A DNA stretch of 64,000 bases from Exiguobacterium sp. s122 (GTDB taxonomy: Bacteria; Bacillota; Bacilli; Exiguobacteriales; Exiguobacteriaceae): contig NZ_JACSMD010000002.1 in the NCBI RefSeq assembly GCF_018618475.1, forward strand, positions 186,001 through 250,000, read 5' to 3'. How positions within the stretch are numbered: the first letter of the stretch is position 1; each line of letters starts with the position of its first letter. The position numbers were made by a program, and so were the translations under genes. The notes under the pieces are model-generated. The model was not told the DNA's origin. It saw only the letters and a program-made list of their open reading frames with translations, and searched no databases. This document shows positions 34,936-43,614 of the stretch, one piece after another.

Positions 34936-35139
34936 TCATTCACCTCCAGCTTCGATCACTTTCACCCGACCGACCTGTCCATCGCTTAAGCGTACTTTAA
35001 TGCCGTGCGGGTGACGTGGCGAGTTCGTCAAAATGTCTTTGACGACGCCTTTCGTCAACTTCCCACTCCGCTGATCTTGTTTAAGGACAATCTGGACGTG
35101 GAGCCCTGGGCGAATGTCCGCGCGTTTCGTGCCATCCAT
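34936..35139 (-). CDS. ywbE: YwbE family protein (DUF2196)
   Basis: A 67-residue soluble beta-rich protein: GTKRADIRPGLHVQIVLKQD, SGKLTKGVVKDILTNS and GIKVRLSDGQVGRVKVIEAG. This matches the YwbE/DUF2196 family in full length. AAGGGGTG lies before the ATG at 35139. The family has a small barrel fold that suggests RNA or protein binding, but no proven role. A 55-residue gene follows with a one-base gap. Confidence 0.85.
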   Translation of the reverse strand: MDGTKRADIRPGLHVQIVLKQDQRSGKLTKGVVKDILTNSPRHPHGIKVRLSDGQVGRVKVIEAGGE

Positions 35140-35203
35140 ACCCGACACCCCTTTCCGTATAGTCAACCTCTATCATATGCTCTTTTCCCGCTTTTGTCAC
35201 AAC

Positions 35204-35536
35204 CTATTCGACAATCCCGACTTGTGCCAGCGCTGCCGTTACATAGCTTTGATCGGTCTGGAATGTCCGAACAGCTGTGTCCCGGATGAGCCGTACCTCG
35301 ACCCGTCCGCGCCTGAACGTGAGCGTCAACAGGGCGACCCCTTCTCTACTGACGAGCTCGGCTGTCCCGTCCAAGCGATGATAGACGTTCGTGAGTGTGC
35401 GTACGAACGAAACATAATCGCTGACGTTTACCCGCTCCTTATGACCGAACAACGCGATCGTCAACATCTCCCGGTTCGCCTCTACGATGGTAAAGGCGTG
35501 CGTCTCAATCTCATTGCCAATTTCAAAGTGATGCAT
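35204..35536 (-). CDS. unknown 110-residue protein
   Basis: Soluble protein, mostly beta strand with one helix, no cysteine (MHHFEIGNEI... EGVALLTLTFRRGRVEVRLI). AGGAGG lies 5-6 bases before the ATG at 35536, so translation is likely. The size and strand pattern recall WapI/Imm50-type small proteins, but the match is too weak to name it. It lies just after the mrp operon terminator and could be read by run-through. Confidence 0.55.
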   Translation of the reverse strand: MHHFEIGNEIETHAFTIVEANREMLTIALFGHKERVNVSDYVSFVRTLTNVYHRLDGTAELVSREGVALLTLTFRRGRVEVRLIRDTAVRTFQTDQSYVTAALAQVGIVE

Positions 35537-35548
35537 CGAATCCCTCCT

Positions 35549-35576
35549 AAAAAACACTCTCCAGAGCGGAGAGTGT
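35549..35576 (-). terminator. terminator of the mrp operon
   Basis: ACACTCTCC and GGAGAGTGT form a 9-bp stem, then TTTTTT; the first base belongs to the mrpG stop codon. Confidence 0.85.
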
Positions 35577-35935
35577 CAGTTGACGTCTTTTCGTGCTTCC
35601 GGGTATTTCTTTTTCAAATCGTCCTGCGTCGTCAGTTTCGAGAGCGGAACGCCTGTCCGGTAGGCAGCACGCGATACCATCAAGGCTGCGAGCGGTGCCG
35701 TCAAGAAGACGAAGAGAATCGTGAGTAGAATCTTGCCGGAGAACATCCCTTCTGCGAACAGAAAGTAAAGGAACGTCCCGACCATGACGGTGATGACACC
35801 AAGCGTAGCGCTTTTCGTCGCGGAGTGCGTGCGTCCGTATACATCTGGGAAGCGGATGAACCCGATTCCACCGACGAGGCTAAGAAACCCACCAATCAGA
35901 CAGAGGATGGCGACAATCCATTCAATCGCGGTCAA
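35576..35935 (-). CDS. mrpG: Mrp Na+/H+ antiporter subunit G
   Basis: A 119-residue membrane subunit with three helices. GFLSLVGGIGFIRFPDVYGRTHSATKSATLG is the MrpG/MnhG/PhaG signature (read in parts: GFIRFPDVYGRTHSATKS). The start is a TTG at 35935 with GGGGGG upstream, which overlaps the end of mrpF by 14 bases. Last gene of the seven-gene operon. Confidence 0.93.
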   Translation of the reverse strand: MTAIEWIVAILCLIGGFLSLVGGIGFIRFPDVYGRTHSATKSATLGVITVMVGTFLYFLFAEGMFSGKILLTILFVFLTAPLAALMVSRAAYRTGVPLSKLTTQDDLKKKYPEARKDVN

Positions 35936-36197
35936 AGATATCCCCCCTCTCCACAAATTTCGACAGTGCAATCGTCCCGATGAAGGCTAATATGCCAATG
36001 ACGAGGATGACTTCGGCGTAGGCAATCGTCTCTTGAAGAATCATTAAAATCCCGATGACGCCGATCAACGTAATCCCGATCGCATCGAGCGCGACGATGC
36101 GGTCCGGCATCGTCGGCCCTTTCACGGTCCGAACGAACGAGATGACGAGTGAGACCGACATGAAGAACAGGGCGATCATAAGCAACACTTTAAACAT
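35922..36197 (-). CDS. mrpF: Mrp Na+/H+ antiporter subunit F
   Basis: A 91-residue subunit with three membrane helices, MrpF family (RTVKGPTMPDRIVALDAIG). Overlaps both neighbours: one base with mrpE and 14 bases with mrpG. MrpF is a small conserved helper subunit of the antiporter complex. Confidence 0.93.
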   Translation of the reverse strand: MFKVLLMIALFFMSVSLVISFVRTVKGPTMPDRIVALDAIGITLIGVIGILMILQETIAYAEVILVIGILAFIGTIALSKFVERGDIFDRD

Positions 36198-36673
36198 TAG
36201 TGCGTCACCTCCATAATCGCTTTCTCAAACGTGTCGTGAATCTCCCGAATCATCTGTTCCTTATCCGGCACGTGAATCGAATGAACGAAAATCGACTTCT
36301 TGTCTTCGGAAAAGTCCATCGAGAGCGTCCCTGGCGTCAAACTGATGAGCGATGCGAGGAGCGTCAACTCCCAGTCCGACCTGAGCTGTGTCGGCACTTC
36401 GATGATACCGGGCTCGATATCAAACTTTGGGCTGAGGAGCACTTTGACGACATCGATGTTCGACATGATTAACTCCTTGATGAACAAAGCGATTAACTTG
36501 AAAGCCGCGAAGACGCGGCGCATATAGAAGTCGAAATGGAGGAAGCGACGTAAGACGAACAAGATGAAAATCCCGACGATGTAACCGAGCAGGAAATCGA
36601 CGCCGGTATAGCTATTCCAAAGCACCGCCCACATGATGGCGATGACAGTGTTTAATACGACCTGGAACGTCAT
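36197..36673 (-). CDS. mrpE: Mrp Na+/H+ antiporter subunit E
   Basis: A 158-residue subunit: two N-terminal membrane helices, then a soluble domain with SLTPGTLSMDFSEDKKSIFVH. MrpE is needed for full antiport in Bacillus. The ATG overlaps the mrpD stop (ATGA). Confidence 0.92.
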   Translation of the reverse strand: MTFQVVLNTVIAIMWAVLWNSYTGVDFLLGYIVGIFILFVLRRFLHFDFYMRRVFAAFKLIALFIKELIMSNIDVVKVLLSPKFDIEPGIIEVPTQLRSDWELTLLASLISLTPGTLSMDFSEDKKSIFVHSIHVPDKEQMIREIHDTFEKAIMEVTH

Positions 36674-38160
36674 GCGCCCCCTCCTTTCAAGACAGAATCA
36701 ATATAAATCGATGGATCGAGCAATTGGTTCGACGCTTCGAGGAAGAACGATAGGATCGGCTGAGCCGCGACACCGAGCACCGTCGTCAAGATGACGAGTG
36801 GGATGGCCGGGAGCAACAAGTCGCCGACTTTCGTCTTGCCTTGGGCTTTCGTATGCTTCTGTTCGCCCCAGAACACGTACATGAAGATTTTAATCATCGA
36901 GAAGAGCGTCAACATCCCGACGGCGAGTGCGATTCCACCGACGGCGTATTGCTCCGTCTCAAAGCTCGAGACGACGAGCGACAACTTACTGACGAAACCG
37001 CTAAACGGTGGAATCCCAGCGATGGCGATCCCGGTGATGAAGAACATCCATCCGAGGAGCGGGTGCGTCTTCAGTAAGCCGCCCATCTGTTTCAAATCGG
37101 TCGTCCCGGTGATGCGTTGCGCCGTCCCTGCATAGAGGAAGAGCGCCGTCTTCACGATGATGTTGTGGACGATATAATAAATCGCCGCGGCGATCGCAAG
37201 GCTCGTGTAAAGCCCGAGACCGATGACCATATAGCCGACCTGCGACACGATATGGTACGACAGGATGCGCTTGAAGTCGAAGTTCGAGACGGCGCCAAGC
37301 CCGCCGATGACAATCGTGATCGCCCCGACCCAGATGAGGATCGGCTGCGTGAACTCTTGATTGTGCGGGAAGATGAGCGTGAACGTCCGGATAATCGCGT
37401 AAATCCCGACTTTCGTCAACAAGCCACCAAATAATGCGGCGACCGCTGCCGGTGGTCCATAGTACGAACGCGGCAACCAGAAGTAAAGCGGGAATAACGC
37501 CCCTTTCATACCGAACACGATGAAGTAAAACATCGCAATGACGTTCAGCACGCCGACTTGTTCCAGTTCGGCGACACGCTCGGCGAGTTGCGCCATGTTA
37601 AGCGTACCGGTGACGGCATAGGTGAACGCCATCGTCGCGATGAACAAGATGGAGGCGAAGATGTTCATGACGACGTACTTGAGTGACTCACGGAGTTGAT
37701 AGTTCGTCCCGCCCATGACAATCAAGACATATGACGAGATGAGCATGACTTCGAAGAAGACGAACAAGTTGAAGATGTCCCCTGTCAAGAAGGCGCCGTT
37801 CACACCCGTCAACAAGAAGAAGTAGAACGGGTAGAAATAGAACTTCTCGCGCTCCGGTGCGATTGTCCGGAATGCGAAGAAGAGACAGAGCAGTCCGACG
37901 ATGGCGGACATGAGGACCATGATGGCAGCGAACAAGTCCGCCACGAGCACAATCCCAAACGGTGCCGACCAGCTGCCGACCTCTAACACGACGACACCCT
38001 CGGTCCGGACGACACTCAACAGATAAATCGCGACACCGAGCATGAGCATCGCGGTCAATCCACTCAAGAACCGCTGCAAGCCGATGTGTTTCGAGAATAA
38101 AATCAAGATGGCCCCGACCGCGAACGGAATCAGGAACGGGAGTACGAGCAAGTTATTCAT
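36670..38160 (-). CDS. mrpD: Mrp Na+/H+ antiporter subunit D
   Basis: A 496-residue polytopic subunit (about 14 helices) homologous to the NuoM/NuoN proton-pumping subunits of complex I. The conserved Glu in FVFFEVMLISSYVL (about 137) and the Lys in FGMKGALFPLYFWLP (about 219) are present. Together with MrpA it forms the ion path. Overlaps mrpC by 8 bases. Confidence 0.95.
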   Translation of the reverse strand: MNNLLVLPFLIPFAVGAILILFSKHIGLQRFLSGLTAMLMLGVAIYLLSVVRTEGVVVLEVGSWSAPFGIVLVADLFAAIMVLMSAIVGLLCLFFAFRTIAPEREKFYFYPFYFFLLTGVNGAFLTGDIFNLFVFFEVMLISSYVLIVMGGTNYQLRESLKYVVMNIFASILFIATMAFTYAVTGTLNMAQLAERVAELEQVGVLNVIAMFYFIVFGMKGALFPLYFWLPRSYYGPPAAVAALFGGLLTKVGIYAIIRTFTLIFPHNQEFTQPILIWVGAITIVIGGLGAVSNFDFKRILSYHIVSQVGYMVIGLGLYTSLAIAAAIYYIVHNIIVKTALFLYAGTAQRITGTTDLKQMGGLLKTHPLLGWMFFITGIAIAGIPPFSGFVSKLSLVVSSFETEQYAVGGIALAVGMLTLFSMIKIFMYVFWGEQKHTKAQGKTKVGDLLLPAIPLVILTTVLGVAAQPILSFFLEASNQLLDPSIYIDSVLKGGGA

Positions 38161-38491
38161 CGGCCGACCCCCTCAACTGTTCTAAATCGTCCGTCTTGAA
38201 CGCTTTGTACGTCCGGTAAGACAAGACGAGTAAAAATGACGTCATCCCGAAGCTGATGACGAGCGCCGTCAACACGAGCGCTTGTGGTAACGGGTCCGCG
38301 TACGCCTCTGAATTTAAATTGAGGAGCGGAGGCGTCCCGCTCTGGAGTCCCGACATCGTCAGGAGCAAGAAGTGCGCCCCGTGCGACAACAAGATGAGTC
38401 CGAGCACGATTCGCAATAAGCTTTTCGTCAGTAACAGGTAAGTGCCGACCATGAAGAGGACACCGACCGTAATCGACATGAGTATTTCCAT
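38153..38491 (-). CDS. mrpC: Mrp Na+/H+ antiporter subunit C
   Basis: A 112-residue subunit with three helices, NuoK-like (GLILLSHGAHFLLLTMSG, ALVLTALVISFGMTSFLL). Shares one base with mrpB upstream and 8 bases with mrpD downstream. Confidence 0.94.
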   Translation of the reverse strand: MEILMSITVGVLFMVGTYLLLTKSLLRIVLGLILLSHGAHFLLLTMSGLQSGTPPLLNLNSEAYADPLPQALVLTALVISFGMTSFLLVLSYRTYKAFKTDDLEQLRGSADE

Positions 38492-38928
38492 TACGAATCA
38501 TCCTCCGCAATCGCTAAAATTATCGTCAGGGCAATGGCTACGACGACCAAGTAAATCCCGAGGTCAAACGGGAGCGCCGTCGACAGCTCCGTGTTCCCGA
38601 GTACCGGCAAGTCGTAGTAATCAAAGAATTGGGTCAAGAACGGATAACCGAACAGCATGCTCGAGACGCCCGTGAACAGGGCGACGAGCAAGCCGACGGC
38701 AATCATCGTCGTGAAGTTGAACGGAAGCGCCTTTTTGATCCGCTTCATGTCAAACCCCAAGTACATGAGGAGAAGCGCACTCGCCGTCATCAATCCACCG
38801 ATGAACCCTCCGCCCGGGCTGTTGTGTCCGGCGAAGAACAGATAAATCGAGAATGCGAGCAAGATGAACGTGACGACCCGCGTGATGCTATGGAGCATCA
38901 AGTTGCTGGCTCTCACTTGTCTCTTCAT
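38491..38928 (-). CDS. mrpB: Mrp Na+/H+ antiporter subunit B
   Basis: A 145-residue subunit with four helices (AGHNSPGGGFIGGLMTASAL is the family signature). It overlaps the mrpA stop by 4 bases (ATGA). Confidence 0.94.
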   Translation of the reverse strand: MKRQVRASNLMLHSITRVVTFILLAFSIYLFFAGHNSPGGGFIGGLMTASALLLMYLGFDMKRIKKALPFNFTTMIAVGLLVALFTGVSSMLFGYPFLTQFFDYYDLPVLGNTELSTALPFDLGIYLVVVAIALTIILAIAEDDS

Positions 38929-41333
38929 ACGTCTTCTCCTCCTTTCAAGCGTAGTTTAATCAGCGTGACAATCCCAAGTGCCGCAACGGCCAATACGAGT
39001 ACTTCGAGCAACGTATCAAGTCCACGGAAGTCGACGAGAATGACGTTGACGACGTTATAGCCGCCTGCAAGCTCTTTCGCGTTCTCGAGGAAGTAATCCG
39101 AGATCGACTCATAGCCGGCCTCGTTTCCAAGCGCTGCCGAGCTGAGGGCGACGAGCGTCATCGTGACACCGACCCCGATCGAGATGAACAGGTTCGCCAC
39201 GTTCAGGCGTGGCGTGAACTTCTCTCTTCGCATCTCGGGCAAGTGGTAGAACGCGAGCATAAAGATGACGAGCGTCACCGTCTCGACGAGTAGCTTCGTG
39301 AGCGCGAGGTCAGGCGCCCGGAACACGATGAGCAAGAGGGCGAGCAAGAAGCCGATGACCCCAACAACGATGACCGCTGTGATGCGGTGGTTCAAGAACG
39401 GGATTGTAATGATTGCCCCGATGAGGAGCGGAATCAAAATCCACATGAACGGCTCGATTACGCTCGTGTTTGCCGTGTCGATGGCGAACGCATCGAATCG
39501 CCAGAACGTGTAACCGACGAGGAGCAACATGAACGTAAAGATATACGCGAAGTAATCACGCAAAAGCCCCGTCATTTGAAGACGTGTGATCCACTGCGAA
39601 CCTGACGTGAGGCCAGTAAGCGCATTGTCATAGAACCAGTTGAACGGGTCACGCTCGCGGTTGTAGATAGCGAGTTTCATCCAACGGTGCATGAGATAGA
39701 ACAAGAACGAGGCGATCAAGACGACACCGAGCGTCATGAGAAGCTCTGTGTTAATCCCGTGCCAAATCTTAATATCGACAACGAACTGTTCGCCTTCCGG
39801 CAAGACCGTCGGCAAGATCGCTTGTTTCGCCGGTTCGATAATCGAGTACGACAACAAGTTCGGGAACAAGCCGAAGACGATGACGAGGACGACGAGAATG
39901 ATCGGACTGATGAGCATTCCAATCGGCGCCTCGTGCACGTTCCGCTCATAGTTGCTCGGCTCGAACTTCCCACGGAACGTGTGGAAGAACATGATCAAGC
40001 TGTAGAGGAACGTGAAGATACTCGCAATCCAAGCGATGAGCGGGAATAGGAACCCGAGCGAACCGACATCGAACGCCTCGAAGTTACGCACGTTCAACAT
40101 CGCTGAGAAGAACTTCTCCTTACTCAAGAACCCGTTGAACGGTGGCAATCCTGCCATCGACGCAAGACCGATGAGCGAGACGGTGAACGTGATCGGCATG
40201 ACCGTCATCAAGCCCCCGAGTTTGCGGATGTCCCGCGTTCCCGTCTCGTGATCGATAATCCCGACCGCCATAAAGAGCGCGCCTTTGAACGTCGCGTGGT
40301 TGAACAAATGGAACACCGCGACGAGAATCGCTTGCGAATAAATCGGATCATCGGCCCCGCCCGTCAGCGCGGCCGAACCGACACCGAGGAGCGACATGAT
40401 GAGACCGAGTTGGCTCACCGTCGAGAAGGCAAGAATTCCTTTTAAGTCCTTTTGCCGGACGGCCGAGATCGAACCCCAAAGGAGTGTCACGAGTCCGACG
40501 ATGGAAAGCGTCCAGAACCAGACGTTCGAGCCGCCGAACACCGGCGTCATCCGAGCGACGAGATAAATGCCTGCCTTCACCATCGTTGCCGAGTGCAAAT
40601 ACGCACTGACGGGTGTCGGAGCTTCCATCGCGTCTGGCAACCAAATGTGGAACGGGAACTGCGCCGACTTCGTGAAAGCACCGAGCAAGATGAGAATCAT
40701 GGCTGGTACGAAGAGCGGGCTCGCTTGGACGACATCGACATTCTCGATGATTGTCCGAATGCTGAACGTGCCCGTCATTTGATAGAGCAAGATGAATCCA
40801 CCGAGCATGGCGAGTCCGCCGGCCACGGTGATGAGCATCGATTTCTGCGCACCTTTCGTCGACTTGTCCTTATGAAACCAATAACTGATGAGGAGTGCCG
40901 ATGCCATGCTCGTCACTTCCCAGAACACGTACAAGACGATCAAGTTGTCGGATAAGACGACACCGAGCATCGCGCCCATAAAGAGCATCAAGTACACATA
41001 GAAGTTGCCGAGTCGTTCTTTCTTCGATAGATAGAAAATCGAATACAAGACGACGAGCGACCCAATCCCTGTAATCAACAGGACGAACAACATACTCAAT
41101 CCGTCTAAATAAGCGGTGAACTCAATCCCGAGCGCCGGAATCCAGGACACACTCGTCTCGACGACTTGGCCGGACGAGATGACCGGTAGCCAGTTCATGA
41201 AGTAGACGAATAGCGCTGTCGGCAACAGCCAAACGAACCATCCGGTATGAATTTTTGAGACGTACTTAAACAAAAACGGGATGATGAGCGCGAATAAAAA
41301 AGGCGATAAAATCACCCAATGCAGTGCGGACAA
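38925..41333 (-). CDS. mrpA: Mrp Na+/H+ antiporter subunit A
   Basis: An 802-residue subunit, about 20 helices: an NuoL-like antiporter core (VLYVFWEVTSMASALLIS with its key Glu, AFTKSAQFPFHIWLPDAMEAPTPVSA) and a C-terminal extension that contains an MrpB/NuoJ-like part. The start is a TTG at 41333 with AAGGAGG 8 bases upstream; an in-frame ATG at 41360 has no ribosome binding site. First gene of the operon. The complex exports Na+ in exchange for H+ and supports growth at high salt and pH. Confidence 0.95.
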   Translation of the reverse strand: MSALHWVILSPFLFALIIPFLFKYVSKIHTGWFVWLLPTALFVYFMNWLPVISSGQVVETSVSWIPALGIEFTAYLDGLSMLFVLLITGIGSLVVLYSIFYLSKKERLGNFYVYLMLFMGAMLGVVLSDNLIVLYVFWEVTSMASALLISYWFHKDKSTKGAQKSMLITVAGGLAMLGGFILLYQMTGTFSIRTIIENVDVVQASPLFVPAMILILLGAFTKSAQFPFHIWLPDAMEAPTPVSAYLHSATMVKAGIYLVARMTPVFGGSNVWFWTLSIVGLVTLLWGSISAVRQKDLKGILAFSTVSQLGLIMSLLGVGSAALTGGADDPIYSQAILVAVFHLFNHATFKGALFMAVGIIDHETGTRDIRKLGGLMTVMPITFTVSLIGLASMAGLPPFNGFLSKEKFFSAMLNVRNFEAFDVGSLGFLFPLIAWIASIFTFLYSLIMFFHTFRGKFEPSNYERNVHEAPIGMLISPIILVVLVIVFGLFPNLLSYSIIEPAKQAILPTVLPEGEQFVVDIKIWHGINTELLMTLGVVLIASFLFYLMHRWMKLAIYNRERDPFNWFYDNALTGLTSGSQWITRLQMTGLLRDYFAYIFTFMLLLVGYTFWRFDAFAIDTANTSVIEPFMWILIPLLIGAIITIPFLNHRITAVIVVGVIGFLLALLLIVFRAPDLALTKLLVETVTLVIFMLAFYHLPEMRREKFTPRLNVANLFISIGVGVTMTLVALSSAALGNEAGYESISDYFLENAKELAGGYNVVNVILVDFRGLDTLLEVLVLAVAALGIVTLIKLRLKGGEDV

Positions 41334-41735
41334 AGTGTTCCCTCCTTCAAATTTTCTCATTATGCCTTGTAAGGTAATCTTTTACATTAGTGAATGCAGA
41401 TTCCTTTTCTCTAACGACGATTGGCGGCATCAATATCTTCATTTTCTTACCCGAATTTTAAGCCGCTCAACCTCGAACATTATTTTCAATGCTCTCTCAA
41501 TGTGCTGTTGATTCCCAGTATAGCTTACTTTTTTATCTGTTTCATCCCTCCTGCTCACTCAGATTCAAATTCACATGACCTTGTTAATAAGAAGAAACGT
41601 GATATTTTTTTATTTCTTAACCCGTTTTTGAAAACCATTAATTGTAATTAATTTAACTATTAAAACCATAAATGGTTCTTTAAAATCTTTTATTTTGAAA
41701 CCTGTTACAGCCTAAGGTTGTCGAAAAACGACAAA
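41334..41735. other. AT-rich intergenic island upstream of mrpA
   Basis: Contains the mrp promoter on the minus strand (a CATAAT at 41362-41367 is a possible -10, with no good -35) and nothing that looks like a gene. Short inverted repeats are present: ACCATaaATGGT at 41665-41676, ATTAATTGTAATTAAT near 41638 and TTGTCGaaaaaCGACAA near 41718. Markedly more AT-rich than the genes on either side. Confidence 0.5.
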
Positions 41736-41768
41736 ACGGACACGTTCCATAGCTAGGAACGTGTCCGT
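41736..41768 (-). terminator. terminator of the alpha-glucosidase gene
   Basis: ACGGACACGTTCC and GGAACGTGTCCGT form a perfect 13-bp stem with a 7-base loop, followed by TTTTGTCG on the minus strand. Confidence 0.85.
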
Positions 41769-41776
41769 CATTCGGG

Positions 41777-43468
41777 TCAAAGGCGATACAGTCTCGCCTC
41801 GAACGGTTTCAATAAAAATGTCTCGGTGTCAATCGGCTCCGGATCGAGCTCATTCGTCAAGACTAAGGTTCCCGTCACGACGTCCGAAAGCGTCACCGTC
41901 GCCGGATTGGCCGTCAAGTTAGTGACGATTACGAAACGTGTCTCGCCGAGTGCACGCTCGTAGACGAACGCTTGCCGGTGTTCAGGTAACAGGTCGCGGT
42001 AACGTCCGTAAGTGAACGTCTCTTCTGTCCGGCGAAGTCGAATCATCGCCTTATAAAACGATAAGATCGAGTGAGGGTCTTTTGCTTGTGCCTCCACGTT
42101 AAGCGTTTCGTACTCCTCATGAATCGGCATCCATGGAGTACGTGTCGAGAACCCCGCATGCGGCGAGGCGTCCCATTGGATTGGGGTGCGGACGTTGTCG
42201 CGCGACGTGCCCCATACTTGTTGCATCGAATCGATTTCACTCATCCCATGCGCGATCCGCTCGAAATACTCATTCTTCGTGGCGACATCATCATAGTCAT
42301 GAATCGACGGGAGCGGCACGTTCTTCATCCCGATCTCTTGGCCTTGGTAAATGAACGGTGTCCCATGCATGAAGAAATACATCATGCCGAGCGCGGTCGC
42401 ACTCTCGCGCCAGTAATGGTTCTCGTCCCCGACGAGCGAGACAGCCCGGACCATGTCATGGTTTTCGATATACAGCGCGTTCCATCCCGTTTCAAGCAAT
42501 CCTTGCTGCCACTTGTCGAAGATGCGCTTCAGTTCGATGACGTCGAGCGGGGCGAGGCGTGACTTACGCATGATATCGACGTGGTCGAAATGGAAGGCCA
42601 TGTTCATCGCCCCATTGTCAGGGCCCATCCATAAGTCCGCCGCCTCCGGTTCGATTCCATTCGTCTCGCCGACCGTCATGATGTCGTAGTTCGAGAACGT
42701 CTCGCGCTTCATCTCTTGCAAATACTCGTGGATGCCCTCGATATTGGAATACATCGAAAAGGCCGTCACATATTTTTTCCCGTCTGTTGACGGAAGCAAC
42801 GTGTCCGTCGGCTTCTTTTTAATGTGGCTGATTGCGTCGACACGGAAGCCGTCAATCCCTTTATCGAGCCACCAATTGATCATGTCATAGACGGCCGTGC
42901 GGACTTCCCCGTTCTCCCAATTAAGGTCCGGTTGTTTCTTTGAAAAGACGTGCAAATAATACTGATTTGTCTCAGGATCGTGTTCCCAAGCCGAACCGCC
43001 AAAAATGCTTGCCCAGTTGTTCGGCGCTTCCCCGTCCTGTCCGTCTCGCCAAATATACCAGTCCCGTTTCGGGCTGTCTGTCGACTGGCGCGACTCGACG
43101 AACCATGGATGTTCATCTGATGTATGGTTGACGACGAGGTCTAACAATAGCTTCATTCCGCGTGCGTGCACAGCGTGAAGTAACGCATCGAAATCTTCCA
43201 TCGTACCGAACTCTTCCATAATGTCTTGATAGTCGGAAATATCATACCCATTGTCATCGTTTGGCGATTTGTACATCGGGCAAAGCCAAATGACGTCGAT
43301 GCCTAGTTCCTCGAGGTAATCGAGTTTTTCAATAATACCGCGAAGGTCGCCAATCCCATCCCCATTTGAATCTTTAAAGCTACGCGGATAAATTTGATAG
43401 GCGATCGCTTCTTTCCACCAAGTGCGTGTGACCGTCGGTTGTCCTACTCGTCTGAACGCCGTCTCCAT
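41777..43468 (-). CDS. GH13 alpha-glucosidase (oligo-1,6-glucosidase / MalL type)
   Basis: A 563-residue cytosolic glycosidase, normal length for the GH13_31 group. Region I DLVVNHTSDEHPWF, nucleophile Asp in GFRVDAISH (about 210), acid/base Glu in VGETNG (about 267) and the third acid in IENHDMVRAVS (about 338) are all present. A C-terminal beta domain follows. It hydrolyses alpha-1,6 or alpha-1,4 links of short oligosaccharides; which is not certain. GGGGGA precedes the ATG at 43468. Single gene with a LacI/MalR-type operator upstream. Confidence 0.92.
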   Translation of the reverse strand: METAFRRVGQPTVTRTWWKEAIAYQIYPRSFKDSNGDGIGDLRGIIEKLDYLEELGIDVIWLCPMYKSPNDDNGYDISDYQDIMEEFGTMEDFDALLHAVHARGMKLLLDLVVNHTSDEHPWFVESRQSTDSPKRDWYIWRDGQDGEAPNNWASIFGGSAWEHDPETNQYYLHVFSKKQPDLNWENGEVRTAVYDMINWWLDKGIDGFRVDAISHIKKKPTDTLLPSTDGKKYVTAFSMYSNIEGIHEYLQEMKRETFSNYDIMTVGETNGIEPEAADLWMGPDNGAMNMAFHFDHVDIMRKSRLAPLDVIELKRIFDKWQQGLLETGWNALYIENHDMVRAVSLVGDENHYWRESATALGMMYFFMHGTPFIYQGQEIGMKNVPLPSIHDYDDVATKNEYFERIAHGMSEIDSMQQVWGTSRDNVRTPIQWDASPHAGFSTRTPWMPIHEEYETLNVEAQAKDPHSILSFYKAMIRLRRTEETFTYGRYRDLLPEHRQAFVYERALGETRFVIVTNLTANPATVTLSDVVTGTLVLTNELDPEPIDTETFLLKPFEARLYRL

Positions 43469-43556
43469 ACGTCAATTTCCCCCTAAAGATTGTAGTCAAT
43501 GTATTAGACAGATACATACCTGTTATGTAGTAGATCTAATCCTACCATAGCATTCA

Positions 43557-43570
43557 TGCAAGCGTTTGCA
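43557..43570 (-). promoter_or_regulatory. LacI-family operator (MalR- or CcpA-type) before the alpha-glucosidase gene
   Basis: TGCAAACGCTTGCA on the minus strand, a near-perfect palindrome with the central CG typical of LacI-family sites. It overlaps a possible -35 TTGCAA 16 bases from TATGGT. Confidence 0.65.
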
Positions 43571-43588
43571 AAGTCGGAAGGCATAGAA

Positions 43589-43614
43589 AACGTGTAGTCT
43601 GACGACTACACGTT
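43589..43614 (-). terminator. hairpin at the end of the esterase gene
   Basis: AACGTGTAGTC and GACTACACGTT form an 11-bp stem with a 4-base loop; the following T run is short (TTTTC). It includes the last codons of the gene. Confidence 0.7.

Noticed and set aside
41421-41651. Plus-strand open frame of 76 codons upstream of mrpA
   Set aside because: Starts with TTG without a ribosome binding site and lies in an AT-rich region; no sign of coding.
41638-41676. Short inverted repeats in the AT-rich gap before mrpA as operators or attachment sites
   Set aside because: Arms are only 5-6 bases and AT-only, as expected by chance; no integrase or repeat partner.
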